Numbered from the stretch's first letter, positions 16,633-25,019 are shown. The stretch is 39,553 nucleotides of DNA from an uncultured Porphyromonadaceae bacterium (GCA_947175495.1 CAMWNB010000022.1:1-39553); one strand, 5' to 3'. Program-made: numbers and translations. The notes: a model not told the origin generated them from the sequence alone.

Positions 16633-17568
16633 TTAAAGAGCACCAGCCAGAGCGGCGTTGGTCTTGCGCACAGCCTCTGCGCTCTTCTCGAAGAGAGCCT
16701 TCTCCTCGTCGGTGAGCTTGAACTCAACCACCTTCTCGATACCCTTGCGGCCAAGCACACAGGGCACACCGATGCAGATGTCGTTCTGGCCGTATTCGCC
16801 TTCCAGCAGAGCCGAGCACGAAATCATCTTCTTCTCGTCGTGCAGGATAGCCTCCACCAGCTGCGCTGCAGCTGCACCGGGAGCATACCATGCGCTTGTG
16901 CCAAGCAGCTTCGTCAGCGTAGCACCGCCTACCATCGTGTCGGCTGCCACCTTTTCCAGGGTCTCCTGGCTCAGAAGCTCCGTTGCGGGCAGACCGCGGT
17001 GTGCGGCGTAGCGCACCAGAGGAATCATCGTCGTGTCGCCGTGACCGCCGATCACGATGCCTTCAACCTCAGTGATGTTCACGCCGAGAGCAAGGCTCAG
17101 GAAATAGCGGAAACGTGCGCTGTCGAGGGCGCCGCCCATGCCGATGATGCGTTCCTTGGGCAGGCCGCTCGTCTTGTGGATAAGATATGTCATGGTGTCC
17201 ATGGGGTTCGACACGCAGATCACGATTGCGTTGGGCGAGTGCTTCAGCACATTGTCCATAACGCTCTTCACGATGCCTGCGTTGACGCCGATCAGCTCCT
17301 CGCGGGTCATGCCGGGCTTGCGGGGGATACCCGACGTGATCACAACCACGTCGCTGCCCTCGGTCTTGGCATAGTCGTTGGTCACACCCGTCAGACGGGT
17401 GTTGATGCCGAGGATGCTGGCCGTCTGCATGATGTCCATAGCCTTGCCTTCCGACACACCTTCCTTGATGTCGAGAAGAACCACCTCATCGGCCACCTGG
17501 TTTGTTACGAGCACATTAGCACATGTTGCGCCTACGTTGCCGGCGCCTACTACTGTTACTTTAGACAT
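16633..17568 (-). CDS. mdh: Malate dehydrogenase (LDH-like type)
   Basis: A 311-residue NAD-dependent enzyme that interconverts malate and oxaloacetate. The Rossmann motif is GAGNVG (8-13), with D33 fixing the NAD ribose. Substrate arginines are R83 and R89 in the IPRKPGMTR loop, where arginine at 83 points to malate rather than lactate. R152, D149 and the catalytic H176 in GGHGD complete the active site. I start at the ATG at 17568 because MSKVTVVGAGNVG is the normal N-terminus; upstream in-frame sequence includes the promoter. The predicted leader is about 90 bases. The gene is probably monocistronic. Confidence 0.96.
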   Translation of the reverse strand: MSKVTVVGAGNVGATCANVLVTNQVADEVVLLDIKEGVSEGKAMDIMQTASILGINTRLTGVTNDYAKTEGSDVVVITSGIPRKPGMTREELIGVNAGIVKSVMDNVLKHSPNAIVICVSNPMDTMTYLIHKTSGLPKERIIGMGGALDSARFRYFLSLALGVNITEVEGIVIGGHGDTTMIPLVRYAAHRGLPATELLSQETLEKVAADTMVGGATLTKLLGTSAWYAPGAAAAQLVEAILHDEKKMISCSALLEGEYGQNDICIGVPCVLGRKGIEKVVEFKLTDEEKALFEKSAEAVRKTNAALAGAL

Positions 17569-17666
17569 ATTATTTTGTTTAAAAACCTTTTTTTGGTTAT
17601 GATATTTTCTGTCCAACCAAACGCCGGGCCGCCTACCTTGGATCAGACCACATCGCTTAGTCACCG

Positions 17667-17697
17667 CAAATTTAATCATTTTTTTTCTCAACACCAA
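17667..17697 (-). promoter_or_regulatory. Promoter of mdh
   Basis: On the minus strand TTG (17695-17697) and TAAATTTG (17667-17674) are separated by exactly 20 bases, and the -7 matches TAnnTTTG fully. Transcription would begin near 17660. Confidence 0.75.
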
Positions 17698-17722
17698 TAT
17701 TTTTACAAACAAAACAATTCCT

Positions 17723-17730
17723 TAACTTTG
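17723..17730 (+). promoter_or_regulatory. Promoter -7 element of the 17756 gene
   Basis: TAACTTTG, a full TAnnTTTG match, with T-rich sequence at the -33 position. It faces away from the mdh promoter, so the two genes are divergent. Confidence 0.65.
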
Positions 17731-17755
17731 TAGCGCAAAAAAACACCATGCCCCC

Positions 17756-18256
17756 ATGAAAACGCTTGCCATCATCGCTGCCGTCCTCTCCCTCTTCGCT
17801 GCAGCAGGAGCCGTATTCCTCCACGCACGCACCTATGTGGAACCGTGGTTGCCGGTCGCCATCGCAGCAGCGCTCGCAGCCTCTATCGCCATACTCACCT
17901 CACGCCGCCGCCCTCTGCGCGCGCTCCTCGTGTTCCTCGCAGTCACAGCCGTCGCCGACTTCACCCTCCTCACCCTCAACTACACCCTCGCCCCCGACCA
18001 CACCGACACACCCGTCACAGCCACCATAGTGGCCCGAAACGTGCGCACATCCCACCCCACACGCCGGATCGGACGCGGACGCTACGTCCGCGACACCTCA
18101 CGCAAAACCTACCACTACGAGTACACGCTCCGCTTGCCCGACGGACACACCGTCACACGCGCCACCAACCCCGAAGGCTACCGCCGCCTCCGCATCGGAC
18201 GCCACGAAACAGTCCACCTGCGCCGCGGCCCCCTCGGATGGACAGTAATACGATAA
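17756..18256 (+). CDS. Small membrane protein of unknown function
   Basis: 166 residues. Three hydrophobic segments (about 4-24, 32-50 and 56-78) are followed by a soluble, Arg- and His-rich domain of some 85 residues with YHYEYTLRLPDG and a GRHETVHLRRGPLGW ending. The second half recalls the short beta-rich domains of DUF3592-type membrane proteins, but the match is by eye and weak. The start ATG at 17756 is about 25 bases from a good -7 element and begins a reasonable signal-anchor. I do not recognise the family and assign no function. Another short ATG lies 8 bases upstream out of frame. Confidence 0.65.
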   Translation: MKTLAIIAAVLSLFAAAGAVFLHARTYVEPWLPVAIAAALAASIAILTSRRRPLRALLVFLAVTAVADFTLLTLNYTLAPDHTDTPVTATIVARNVRTSHPTRRIGRGRYVRDTSRKTYHYEYTLRLPDGHTVTRATNPEGYRRLRIGRHETVHLRRGPLGWTVIR

Positions 18257-18293
18257 TTTCACACACTCTTATCCCAAATACGATTTATATTCG

Positions 18294-18301
18294 TATCTTT
18301 G
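18294..18301 (+). promoter_or_regulatory. Promoter -7 element of the 18318 gene
   Basis: TATCTTTG matches TAnnTTTG fully, 16 bases before the ATG at 18318. No convincing -33 element is visible. Confidence 0.55.
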
Positions 18302-18317
18302 CACAAAACACCATGTA

Positions 18318-18719
18318 ATGAAAGAAATCGACAAATATATCATCCGCGACATCCTCGACGAGATGCACATCGCATCAAGCATCGACAATGACGGCGACCT
18401 CCTCATCATCCAGCAGGCCGACCAGGACTTTGTCTACGACGTATTCATCTCAATACTCGTCAACAACAACCGACTCACATTCCTCGCCGAAGCTGAAGGC
18501 TACGAGCCCGCAGGCGACCTCTACATGCTTGCCAACCGCCACAACATACGCCGCCACCTCCCCACTGCCATTGTGCGCAACAACCAGATACGCATGGAAT
18601 ACTCCTACCTCCTCGACGAAGAAGTCAGCCGCGACTACGTCCGCGAAAACTGCATAGGCATGACACTCAGCGCCATCTGGCACGGATTCCTGAACCTCGA
18701 ACGCGACGACGAAAAATAA
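18318..18719 (+). CDS. YbjN-like small protein
   Basis: A 133-residue acidic protein without signal peptide or membrane segment. Its layout (amphipathic helix at the N-terminus, then a strand pair around DNDGDLLIIQ, VYDVFISILVNNNRLTF, a helix and a long MEYSYLLDE strand) resembles YbjN / type III chaperone-like folds, which are thought to be stability or regulatory factors. The match is by pattern only. A -7 element is close upstream. The downstream DUF2284 reading frame begins at or near its stop codon, so the two may be translationally coupled. Confidence 0.6.
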   Translation: MKEIDKYIIRDILDEMHIASSIDNDGDLLIIQQADQDFVYDVFISILVNNNRLTFLAEAEGYEPAGDLYMLANRHNIRRHLPTAIVRNNQIRMEYSYLLDEEVSRDYVRENCIGMTLSAIWHGFLNLERDDEK

Positions 18720-18805
18720 TCCCCTGCCCTATCAAAAGCCCCCTCTTCAGTTTCACCCTTCTGCAGGCCGACACCACCACTGCCGCCCTGCGCGCCTGCC
18801 GCGAC

Positions 18806-19291
18806 GTGCCACGCATCCGCGCCCTCTGCGCAGCTTGCCCCATGCACGCCGCCTCATGGCTGTGCCCGCCACTCTCCCCCGATATTGAGCGTCGCATCGA
18901 CGCCCTCCCCGACGTCCGCATCCTCGCTCTCAAAATCACCCCACACAACCCGACGCCCAAACCTCCAGCATCCCCACGGAGCGGCGATCTCGGCACCCTG
19001 GCCATGGCCGAAGGCCGCGCCATCCTCGAGCCCATGCTCCTGCGCCTCGAACAAGAACTCGACGGCCACGCCTGTGGCCTCAGCGGACGCTGCCCCTATT
19101 GCCCCGGCCTCCCCTGCGCGCGCACCCTCGGCGAGCCATGCCGCCACCCCGACCTCGCACGCCCCTCGCTTGAAGCCCTCGGCTACGACGTCACAGCTAT
19201 AGCCGCCGACATCCTCGGCAGCCCCATCCTATGGGCCCGCGACGGCAGCCCGCCGCCCTACTACACCCTCGTCACCGCCCTCTTTCACTGA
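18806..19291 (+). CDS. DUF2284 predicted metal-binding protein; true start probably upstream
   Basis: 161 residues from the GTG at 18806. Eleven cysteines fit the DUF2284 pattern: CAAC near the N-terminus, WLCPP, then CGLSGRCPYCPGLPC and EPC. The family is predicted to bind metal or an iron-sulfur cluster and its role is unknown. The frame stays open back to the stop of the previous gene, and those 29 codons (18719-18805) have the same strong C/G preference at third positions and encode a stretch resembling the family N-terminus, but contain no ATG, GTG or TTG. The protein may therefore begin with a rare start (ATA 18716 or ATC 18719) or the start may have been lost. Confidence 0.7.
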   Translation: MPRIRALCAACPMHAASWLCPPLSPDIERRIDALPDVRILALKITPHNPTPKPPASPRSGDLGTLAMAEGRAILEPMLLRLEQELDGHACGLSGRCPYCPGLPCARTLGEPCRHPDLARPSLEALGYDVTAIAADILGSPILWARDGSPPPYYTLVTALFH

Positions 19292-19354
19292 ACCTACAGC
19301 CGGTGGAGCGGGCACATCTATCTCGCCGATTTCACGACGCAACATTTATTTTCA

Positions 19355-19362
19355 TACTTTTG
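19355..19362 (+). promoter_or_regulatory. Promoter -7 element of the 19387 gene
   Basis: TACTTTTG, a full match to TAnnTTTG, 24 bases before the ATG at 19387. A weak TTC lies at the -33 distance. Confidence 0.55.
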
Positions 19363-19386
19363 CGTAAGACACAAAAAACTCTACCA

Positions 19387-19650
19387 ATGGGAATGATTGA
19401 ACTTGGTCCGCGACACGAATTAAAAAAACTCTACAACAAACCGGCCAACAGAAGATTAAAATACTGCGCGATAGTTGCTATATCAATCACTATAGCCCTT
19501 ATGTTGGCCATGTTGATTTGGATGGAGCACTTGTCCTATCGGCAGTTACAGCTCATGAAAGGTTCCGCCGGCCTGTTCGCAATTATTTTCGCCGTTCTTT
19601 ATGCCGCACTTGTCTATCGCGTATATCGAGAATACATCACAAAAAAGTGA
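19387..19650 (+). CDS. Small two-helix membrane protein, unknown function
   Basis: 87 residues. A basic N-terminal stretch (RHELKKLYNKPANRRLK) precedes two hydrophobic segments at about 28-46 and 60-79 separated by a short loop, so both ends should face the cytoplasm. The base composition is clearly more AT-rich than in its neighbours, with codons such as TTA, ATA and AAA, which can reflect recent arrival or weak selection. A second ATG two codons in (19393) is an alternative start. I do not recognise a family. The 200 bases downstream contain only the terminator of the convergent nuclease gene. Confidence 0.6.
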   Translation: MGMIELGPRHELKKLYNKPANRRLKYCAIVAISITIALMLAMLIWMEHLSYRQLQLMKGSAGLFAIIFAVLYAALVYRVYREYITKK

Positions 19651-19789
19651 TAAACCCCTATAGGACTATTTATATTCATTAAGACCCCGAAACCTCTTGT
19701 CGTTCAGTTTCATCGCTTGCCTCCCTTAAGTCAGCACAAAAACGATAGACTTTGCGCATAGATTAAAGAAGAGAGAAGTCCACAAAAAG

Positions 19790-19817
19790 GCCCCGGCAGC
19801 GCAACCGCAGCCGGGGC
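19790..19817 (-). terminator. Intrinsic terminator of the nuclease-glycosyltransferase operon
   Basis: An 8-bp perfect GC stem (GCCCCGGC 19790-19797, GCCGGGGC 19810-19817) is followed on the minus strand, after two C residues, by a run of five T. It lies 40 bases past the nuclease stop. The rest of the 206-base gap, from 19651, shows nothing further. Confidence 0.88.
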
Positions 19818-19856
19818 AATTACAATCTAAGCCTTAGACCTCAGACAGGGGGGCAA

Positions 19857-20642
19857 TCACTTCCCGTACGAAGGGTCGTAAATGGTGTTGAGCACATGGG
19901 CCAGGCGCAGGCCGCCGCGCAGCAACTGCTGCTCGATGGTTGGCGTCCAGTATGCTATCTGATTGTAGCTCACATTGATACCCGCAGGGAAGAAAGCATA
20001 CACATCGCGGGTGATTTTCAGAGTCTCGCGCGCCCAGTCGTCCACCGTGCCCTGGACCACCAATGCTTCCTCGGCCTCGTTCAAGCGGTCAATCTGCTGC
20101 TGCCACTCAGTGTAGCTCCACTTGTGGGCGCTCTCCACCAGATCGCTGTCCCAGATGCCGTGCAGATTGCGGTCGCGATTGAAGTATTTCACCTTCACAC
20201 GGTTGCCGCCCAGATCGGTCGCACGGCCCATATGCATGGGCTGGTGCATGTCGCCCATCACATGGATGAGAATCTTCAGCGCCAGAGCAGCCTCGGCCTT
20301 ACTCGTGGATGCGTCCGAAAGCTTCTCCACCTGGGCTTTGATAGCCGTTATCGCATCGCCCGCAGGATTAGCCGGCATGCTCTCGTAGGTCTGGTCGGCG
20401 TCCACGTTTTTGTAGTGCCAGGTCTTGGAGTAGGCATACTCCGGAGTGTGGCTCGCATTGTCAAGCCAGTTCGCCCAATACACCGGCGATTTGCCGTCCA
20501 GGATGGAATCCACCGCCGCCTTGGTCGCGGGGGTAAGGTGGTTTTCTGCGATGAACGCTACTGTGTCGTGGCCTTTCTGACCCCAACCGAAGGCGGAGAT
20601 GCTCACGCCTGCCGAAAAAAGCAAATATAATGCAAGTCTCAT
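19857..20642 (-). CDS. Secreted S1/P1-family nuclease
   Basis: A 261-residue zinc-dependent nuclease that degrades single-stranded DNA or RNA and may release 3'-phosphates. The signal peptide is cleaved before W20, leaving tryptophan as the mature N-terminus, whose amino group is a zinc ligand in this family. The following H25 (WGQKGH), WLD, the WHY motif, HVMGDMHQPMH and the NLHGIWD stretch supply the remaining ligands, so a three-zinc site looks complete. It lies 21 bases after the glycosyltransferase gene and ends in a strong terminator, so it is likely the last member of that operon. It could act in nucleic acid scavenging in the periplasm. Confidence 0.93.
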   Translation of the reverse strand: MRLALYLLFSAGVSISAFGWGQKGHDTVAFIAENHLTPATKAAVDSILDGKSPVYWANWLDNASHTPEYAYSKTWHYKNVDADQTYESMPANPAGDAITAIKAQVEKLSDASTSKAEAALALKILIHVMGDMHQPMHMGRATDLGGNRVKVKYFNRDRNLHGIWDSDLVESAHKWSYTEWQQQIDRLNEAEEALVVQGTVDDWARETLKITRDVYAFFPAGINVSYNQIAYWTPTIEQQLLRGGLRLAHVLNTIYDPSYGK

Positions 20643-20663
20643 GATAAAAATGTAAATATAGTG

Positions 20664-21668
20664 CTATTTTAATTGACTGAATTGTTTGCGGCCGCGCAGG
20701 TAATAGTCCACGATAATATTGCGGCGACAGTCGCGGCGCTCACGCAGCAAATTCCTGGACGGATGCGTGTTATAGCAGGCTGCCATCTTCCGGAAGTCGC
20801 GATGCGCGCGCCACACTGCCTTTGCATTGGCAAAATCGCCGGACACGACAAAACGTGCCCACGCCACCGTGTCAAGCAACCGACGCCGCAACAGCGCTCC
20901 GCAGCGCACATTGCGTGGCAGGTTCTTGCTGAGCATCAGCAGGTTATTTCGAAAATTCAAATATGTTTTCTTGGGATTTCCCGCAGGCAGCGACCCGCCG
21001 CCAAGATGCTCCACCACAGCTTCCGGCACAACAACAACACGCTGACCGTCAAGCAGTATGCGCCAGCAAAGGTCAATTTCTTCCATATGTGCGAAAAATG
21101 CTGCGTCGAGCCCGCCGAGCCGCAGATACAGTTCCGTACGCACCATAAGTGCCGCGCCGCTTGCCCAAAACACATCTATTGCACTGTCATATTGCCCTTT
21201 ATCTTCCTCGCAGCTGTCAAAAATGCGCCCGCGGCAGTAGGGAAAACCATTGCGGTCGATGAATCCGCCGCACGCGCCGGCATACTCGAAGTATGTCGGA
21301 TTGTTGTAACTCAATATCTTTGGCTGACAAGCCCCCGTGTCTGCATCCTCGTCCATATAGCGAACCATAGGCACGAGCCACCCCTGCCGCACCGCCACAT
21401 CGCTGTTTAGCAGCACGGTATATTCATAACCTGTCTCAGCAAGAGCCTTGTTGTATCCGGCCGCGAAACCAAGGTTCTTGGCGAACTTAAGCACCTTGAC
21501 ATCAGCAAATTCCGTCGCGAGCACCTCAAGAGAGTTGTCGGTGCTGCCGTTGTCGGCCACAATCACATCGGCAAGCGCCGGGTCTGTCCCAGCCACCACG
21601 GACGGCAGGAACCGACGCAGAAGCTCAGCGCCGTTCCAATTGAGTATGATTACTGCTACCTTTTTCAT
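20664..21668 (-). CDS. Family 2 glycosyltransferase
   Basis: A 334-residue GT-A enzyme, COG1216 type, which adds sugars such as rhamnose to surface polysaccharides. The N-terminus VAVIILNWNG is typical. Nucleotide-sugar binding residues follow as DNGSTD (39-44) and the NSD motif (88-90), with an acidic HMEEIDLCWR stretch containing the probable base. No membrane segment is evident apart from a short hydrophobic patch. I chose ATG 21668, two bases past the acyltransferase stop; a TTG at 21674 overlaps that stop and would add two residues. The donor and acceptor are unknown. It follows an LpxL-like gene and a sugar aminotransferase gene, which fits envelope glycan or lipid A work. Confidence 0.9.
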   Translation of the reverse strand: MKKVAVIILNWNGAELLRRFLPSVVAGTDPALADVIVADNGSTDNSLEVLATEFADVKVLKFAKNLGFAAGYNKALAETGYEYTVLLNSDVAVRQGWLVPMVRYMDEDADTGACQPKILSYNNPTYFEYAGACGGFIDRNGFPYCRGRIFDSCEEDKGQYDSAIDVFWASGAALMVRTELYLRLGGLDAAFFAHMEEIDLCWRILLDGQRVVVVPEAVVEHLGGGSLPAGNPKKTYLNFRNNLLMLSKNLPRNVRCGALLRRRLLDTVAWARFVVSGDFANAKAVWRAHRDFRKMAACYNTHPSRNLLRERRDCRRNIIVDYYLRGRKQFSQLK

Positions 21669-21670
21669 TT

Positions 21671-22570
21671 TCAATCAGTCGACATATTCACAGGATTCTT
21701 CCACCGCTTGTGCGTCCACAGCCACATAGACGGCTGACGCTCAATTGTCTGCTGCAACAAACGGGCATACTCGGCCGTAACCCTGCCCTGCTTTTCTGCA
21801 GCAGCAGAGGGAGCAACAAGTTTACAGTCAATCACATAATAACCGCGGCGTTCACGACGCATGTCCCAATATATCACCGCAGTGTCGAGTTTGCGGGCCA
21901 CTGTCTCCGTGCCGGTTATCATCGCCGTCGGATGGTTCAGAAACATCAGCACCTGTGTCGGGTCGCCATGGCTCGGCTTTTGGTCGCTCATGAAACCGGT
22001 AATGAAGCGTTTTCCGCTGCGCCTCAAGCGTATAAGTTCCCTGAACACGGTGGCTTTAGGATAGGCCGACGCGCCGAAACGCGTGCGGATTTCAAGCATC
22101 ATGGCATCGAAAAGCTTCTCCTTCAGCGGACGATATACAAAGCCGTAGTCGGCTTCGCTGCCGCTGCGCGTGCGAGTGTTAAGCGCCACTGACGTAGCCC
22201 ATTCCCAATTGCCGCAGTGCGAGAAATAAGCCACTATGTCGCGGCCTTCGCCAAACAAGCGGTCAATAAGCTCCACATTCTCAAAACGCATGCGGCGGCG
22301 CATCTCATCGGCGCTGATATGCAACATCTTGACGCTCTCCACGGCGTTGTCGGCAAAGTGGCGGTAGAAACCACGCTCTATGCGCCGAAGCTCGCTCCGC
22401 GACTTATCGGGAAAAGAAGCGGCAAGATTGGCACGCACCGTGCGCAGGCGGTAGCGCACTACATATCGAAGCAACAGATAGCCGATGTCACTGAACGCGT
22501 ACAGCACACCCATAGGCAGCCGTGCCGCGCCACGCATCGTCCACTCCAACAATCTGAAACCAGCGGTCAT
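21671..22570 (-). CDS. LpxL/HtrB-family lipid A acyltransferase
   Basis: A 299-residue inner-membrane enzyme that adds a secondary acyl chain to lipid A or a similar lipid. The catalytic HX4E motif appears as HCGNWE near residue 118. SDQKPS and the C-terminal WLWTHKRWK are family hallmarks, and the hydrophobic N-terminal segment around residues 20-37 is the usual anchor. The gene overlaps mtaB by 4 bases at its start and stops two bases before the glycosyltransferase ATG. Which acyl position is modified cannot be judged; Bacteroidota lipid A is typically penta-acylated, with one secondary acyl chain, which agrees with a single LpxL-like enzyme. Confidence 0.9.
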   Translation of the reverse strand: MTAGFRLLEWTMRGAARLPMGVLYAFSDIGYLLLRYVVRYRLRTVRANLAASFPDKSRSELRRIERGFYRHFADNAVESVKMLHISADEMRRRMRFENVELIDRLFGEGRDIVAYFSHCGNWEWATSVALNTRTRSGSEADYGFVYRPLKEKLFDAMMLEIRTRFGASAYPKATVFRELIRLRRSGKRFITGFMSDQKPSHGDPTQVLMFLNHPTAMITGTETVARKLDTAVIYWDMRRERRGYYVIDCKLVAPSAAAEKQGRVTAEYARLLQQTIERQPSMWLWTHKRWKNPVNMSTD

Positions 22571-23886
22571 ACAAGTTGGCAGTGCTTAAACAATTCATCC
22601 TCGGCGCTCAGTCCGGCGAGACGCACAGGCACTATGCGGTTGTCAAGCTCGGCAGGAGCGTCAAGCTCCACGCGCAGATAATTGTCGGTGAATCCCGACA
22701 TCCTGTGGCCCGGTCGCGGATGCTCCATCAGCACAGGACGCACAGTATCTTCAAACGGCTTGGCAAAAGCCTTGTACAGTCGCTCGCTCACACCCAGCAT
22801 CACGCGTGTGCGACGGTGTTTATCCTCTTGACTGACAACATGCTCTATTTCCAGAGCACGCGTGCCGGGGCGCTCGCTGTATGTGAACACATGCAGCCGC
22901 GACACTGGCAGCGAAGCCACAAAATCGCGCGAACGCTCAAAGCGTTCCTCCGTCTCGCCTCGGGCACCGACAATGAGATCCACACCGATAAACGCATGTG
23001 GCATAGCGGATTTGATTCTTTCCATCTTTTGGCGGAACAGCGCCGTGTCGTAGTGGCGGCGCATCAGCGCCAGCACCTCGTCGTCGCCGTTCTGCAGCGG
23101 CACATGAAAGTGTGGCATAAAGCGCTTGGAGGCTGCCACAAAGTCGATTATCTCGTCGGTCAGCAAGTTGGGCTCAATGCTGGAAATGCGATATCGCTCT
23201 ATGCCATCCACCTCGTCGAGGGCGCGGCAAAGGTCCAGAAAGCAGTCGTCGCGCCCCTTGCCGAAGTCGCCGATGTTCACTCCCGTAATCACAATCTCCT
23301 TACCACCCTCCTCGGCGGCGGCGCGTGCCTGGGCCACGATGTCGTCGATGCTGCCGGAGCGCGATCGTCCGCGGGCAGCCGGGATGGTACAGTAACTGCA
23401 CCAGTAGTCGCAGCCATCCTGCACCTTAAGGAAATAGCGCGTGCGGTCACCTCGCGAGCACGACGGCGAGAAGACGCGGATATCGCGTGCGGGGCGCACA
23501 AATGTGCGCGGCTCATGGTCGGCACACCAGGTGTCCACAAATCCCGCAATGTCGAGTTTGCGGTCTATTCCTGCCACTATCTGCACGCCGGGCAGCGCTG
23601 CCACTTCGTCGCTCTTGAGCTGCGCGTAGCAGCCAGTCACGATGATGGCGGCTTCGGGATGGCGGCGATGCAGCGAGCGTATGGTCTGACGGCATTTCTT
23701 GTCGGCGAGTTCGGTGACGCTGCATGTGTTCACCACTATGAAATCCGGCTCCTCGCCTGCCGTGCAGCGCCGTACGCCATGCTCCGAGAGCATGGTGGCG
23801 ACGGTGGAGGTCTCTGCAAAATTCAGTTTGCAGCCGAAAGTGTGGAACAGCGCCGTTCGTGTGCCGAAAGTCGTATTGTCAATCAT
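22567..23886 (-). CDS. mtaB: tRNA (t6A37) methylthiotransferase MtaB
   Basis: A 439-residue radical-SAM enzyme that turns t6A at position 37 of tRNAs reading ANN codons into ms2t6A. The N-terminal UPF0004 domain has three cluster cysteines, C19 (GCKLN), C55 (NTC) and C86 (GCY). The radical-SAM cluster is C159-x3-C163-x2-C166 in GCDYWCSYCTIP. A C-terminal TRAM-like region of about 65 residues follows GHRMSGFTDNYLRV. The start at 23886 overlaps the aminotransferase stop by 4 bases; longer frames upstream are inside that gene. It is the odd member of an envelope-biogenesis operon. Confidence 0.95.
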   Translation of the reverse strand: MIDNTTFGTRTALFHTFGCKLNFAETSTVATMLSEHGVRRCTAGEEPDFIVVNTCSVTELADKKCRQTIRSLHRRHPEAAIIVTGCYAQLKSDEVAALPGVQIVAGIDRKLDIAGFVDTWCADHEPRTFVRPARDIRVFSPSCSRGDRTRYFLKVQDGCDYWCSYCTIPAARGRSRSGSIDDIVAQARAAAEEGGKEIVITGVNIGDFGKGRDDCFLDLCRALDEVDGIERYRISSIEPNLLTDEIIDFVAASKRFMPHFHVPLQNGDDEVLALMRRHYDTALFRQKMERIKSAMPHAFIGVDLIVGARGETEERFERSRDFVASLPVSRLHVFTYSERPGTRALEIEHVVSQEDKHRRTRVMLGVSERLYKAFAKPFEDTVRPVLMEHPRPGHRMSGFTDNYLRVELDAPAELDNRIVPVRLAGLSAEDELFKHCQLV

Positions 23887-25019
23887 TCTTCTCGATAGTT
23901 GTTTATTATGGCGGCTATCTCGCGCGCATCGGCCTCGGAAGTGCATGCCGAGACCGGCAGGCACAGCAGCGTGGCGGCCTGTCGCTCCGTGGCGGGAGCC
24001 GACACTCCGGCCATAGCCTCGGCATAGCAAGGCTGTTTATAGGGCGGCACGGGATAATTGATGTCGGTGCCTACGCCGTTGGCCGTGAGATATTCGCGGA
24101 AGGCGTCGCGGCGACGCGTGCACACTACGAACTGATGCCACACACACTCGCGCCCGGCTGCTGCAGGCAGTTCTACCAGCGGATTCTTTATCTCGGCGAG
24201 GTACACACCCGCCACGCGGCGACGCGCGTCGCTGACGGCATCCACGTGGGGCAGCTTGGCGCTCAGTACCGCTGCCTGCACAGGGTCAAGGCGACAGTTG
24301 AAGCCGGCATATATGTTGTGGTATCGGCGGTCGCTGCCGTAGTTGGCAAGCGCGCGCACCGCGGCGGCCAGTTCGGCATCGTCGGTGGTGACAGCGCCTG
24401 CGTCGCCCAGCGCGCCGATATTTTTAGTCGGATAGAAGCTGAATGCCGCAGCATGGCCGAGGGCACCCGTGCGGCACGAACGGCCGGCAAGACCTGGCGT
24501 GCCGCCCTCTGCGCCGATAGCCTGGGCGTTGTCCTCCACGACCCACAGGTCATGGTCAATAGCCAATTGTTTCAGTTCGGGGCTCCAGCAAGTGCGGCCA
24601 TATAGATGCACCGGGAGCATTGCGCGGGTGCGCGGCGTCACTGCCTGCACCGCCAATGCGGCCGACATATTGGACGTGGCCGGGTCGATATCCACCGCCA
24701 CAGGCACAAGTCCCGCATCAGTAACCGCCAGAATGGACGCTATGTATGTGTTGGCCGGAACCAGCACCTCGTCGCCTTCATGAAGACGTCCGAGCAGCAC
24801 AAGCGCGCGGAAAATCATGCGCAGGGCATCCAGGCCGTTGCTGACGCCTACTGCGTAGTCCGTGCCGGTCTGAGCGGCAAGCATACGCTCGAAACCATCC
24901 ACTTCCGGGCCTCCGACATAACGCCCTGAAAGCGCCACGCGGTCGAGAGCTGCGCGTATCTCATCCATATAGGGGCGGTTCACCACCTCCAGATCCAAAA
25001 AATTGTATGTCTTGCTCAT
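23883..25019 (-). CDS. DegT/DnrJ/EryC1-family sugar aminotransferase
   Basis: A 378-residue PLP enzyme. The lysine that forms the Schiff base is K199 in FYPTKNIGALGDAG. NGLDAL near residue 62 and the VEDNAQAIGAE stretch (VED...H/Q region) bind the cofactor. The family transaminates keto groups on nucleotide sugars, as for dTDP-3-amino-3,6-dideoxyhexoses in O-antigens, but a few members serve as regulators or in other pathways. It heads the five-gene operon to the nuclease. No perfect promoter is seen; TATTTTCG lies at 25029-25036. Specific substrate unknown. Confidence 0.9.
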   Translation of the reverse strand: MSKTYNFLDLEVVNRPYMDEIRAALDRVALSGRYVGGPEVDGFERMLAAQTGTDYAVGVSNGLDALRMIFRALVLLGRLHEGDEVLVPANTYIASILAVTDAGLVPVAVDIDPATSNMSAALAVQAVTPRTRAMLPVHLYGRTCWSPELKQLAIDHDLWVVEDNAQAIGAEGGTPGLAGRSCRTGALGHAAAFSFYPTKNIGALGDAGAVTTDDAELAAAVRALANYGSDRRYHNIYAGFNCRLDPVQAAVLSAKLPHVDAVSDARRRVAGVYLAEIKNPLVELPAAAGRECVWHQFVVCTRRRDAFREYLTANGVGTDINYPVPPYKQPCYAEAMAGVSAPATERQAATLLCLPVSACTSEADAREIAAIINNYREE

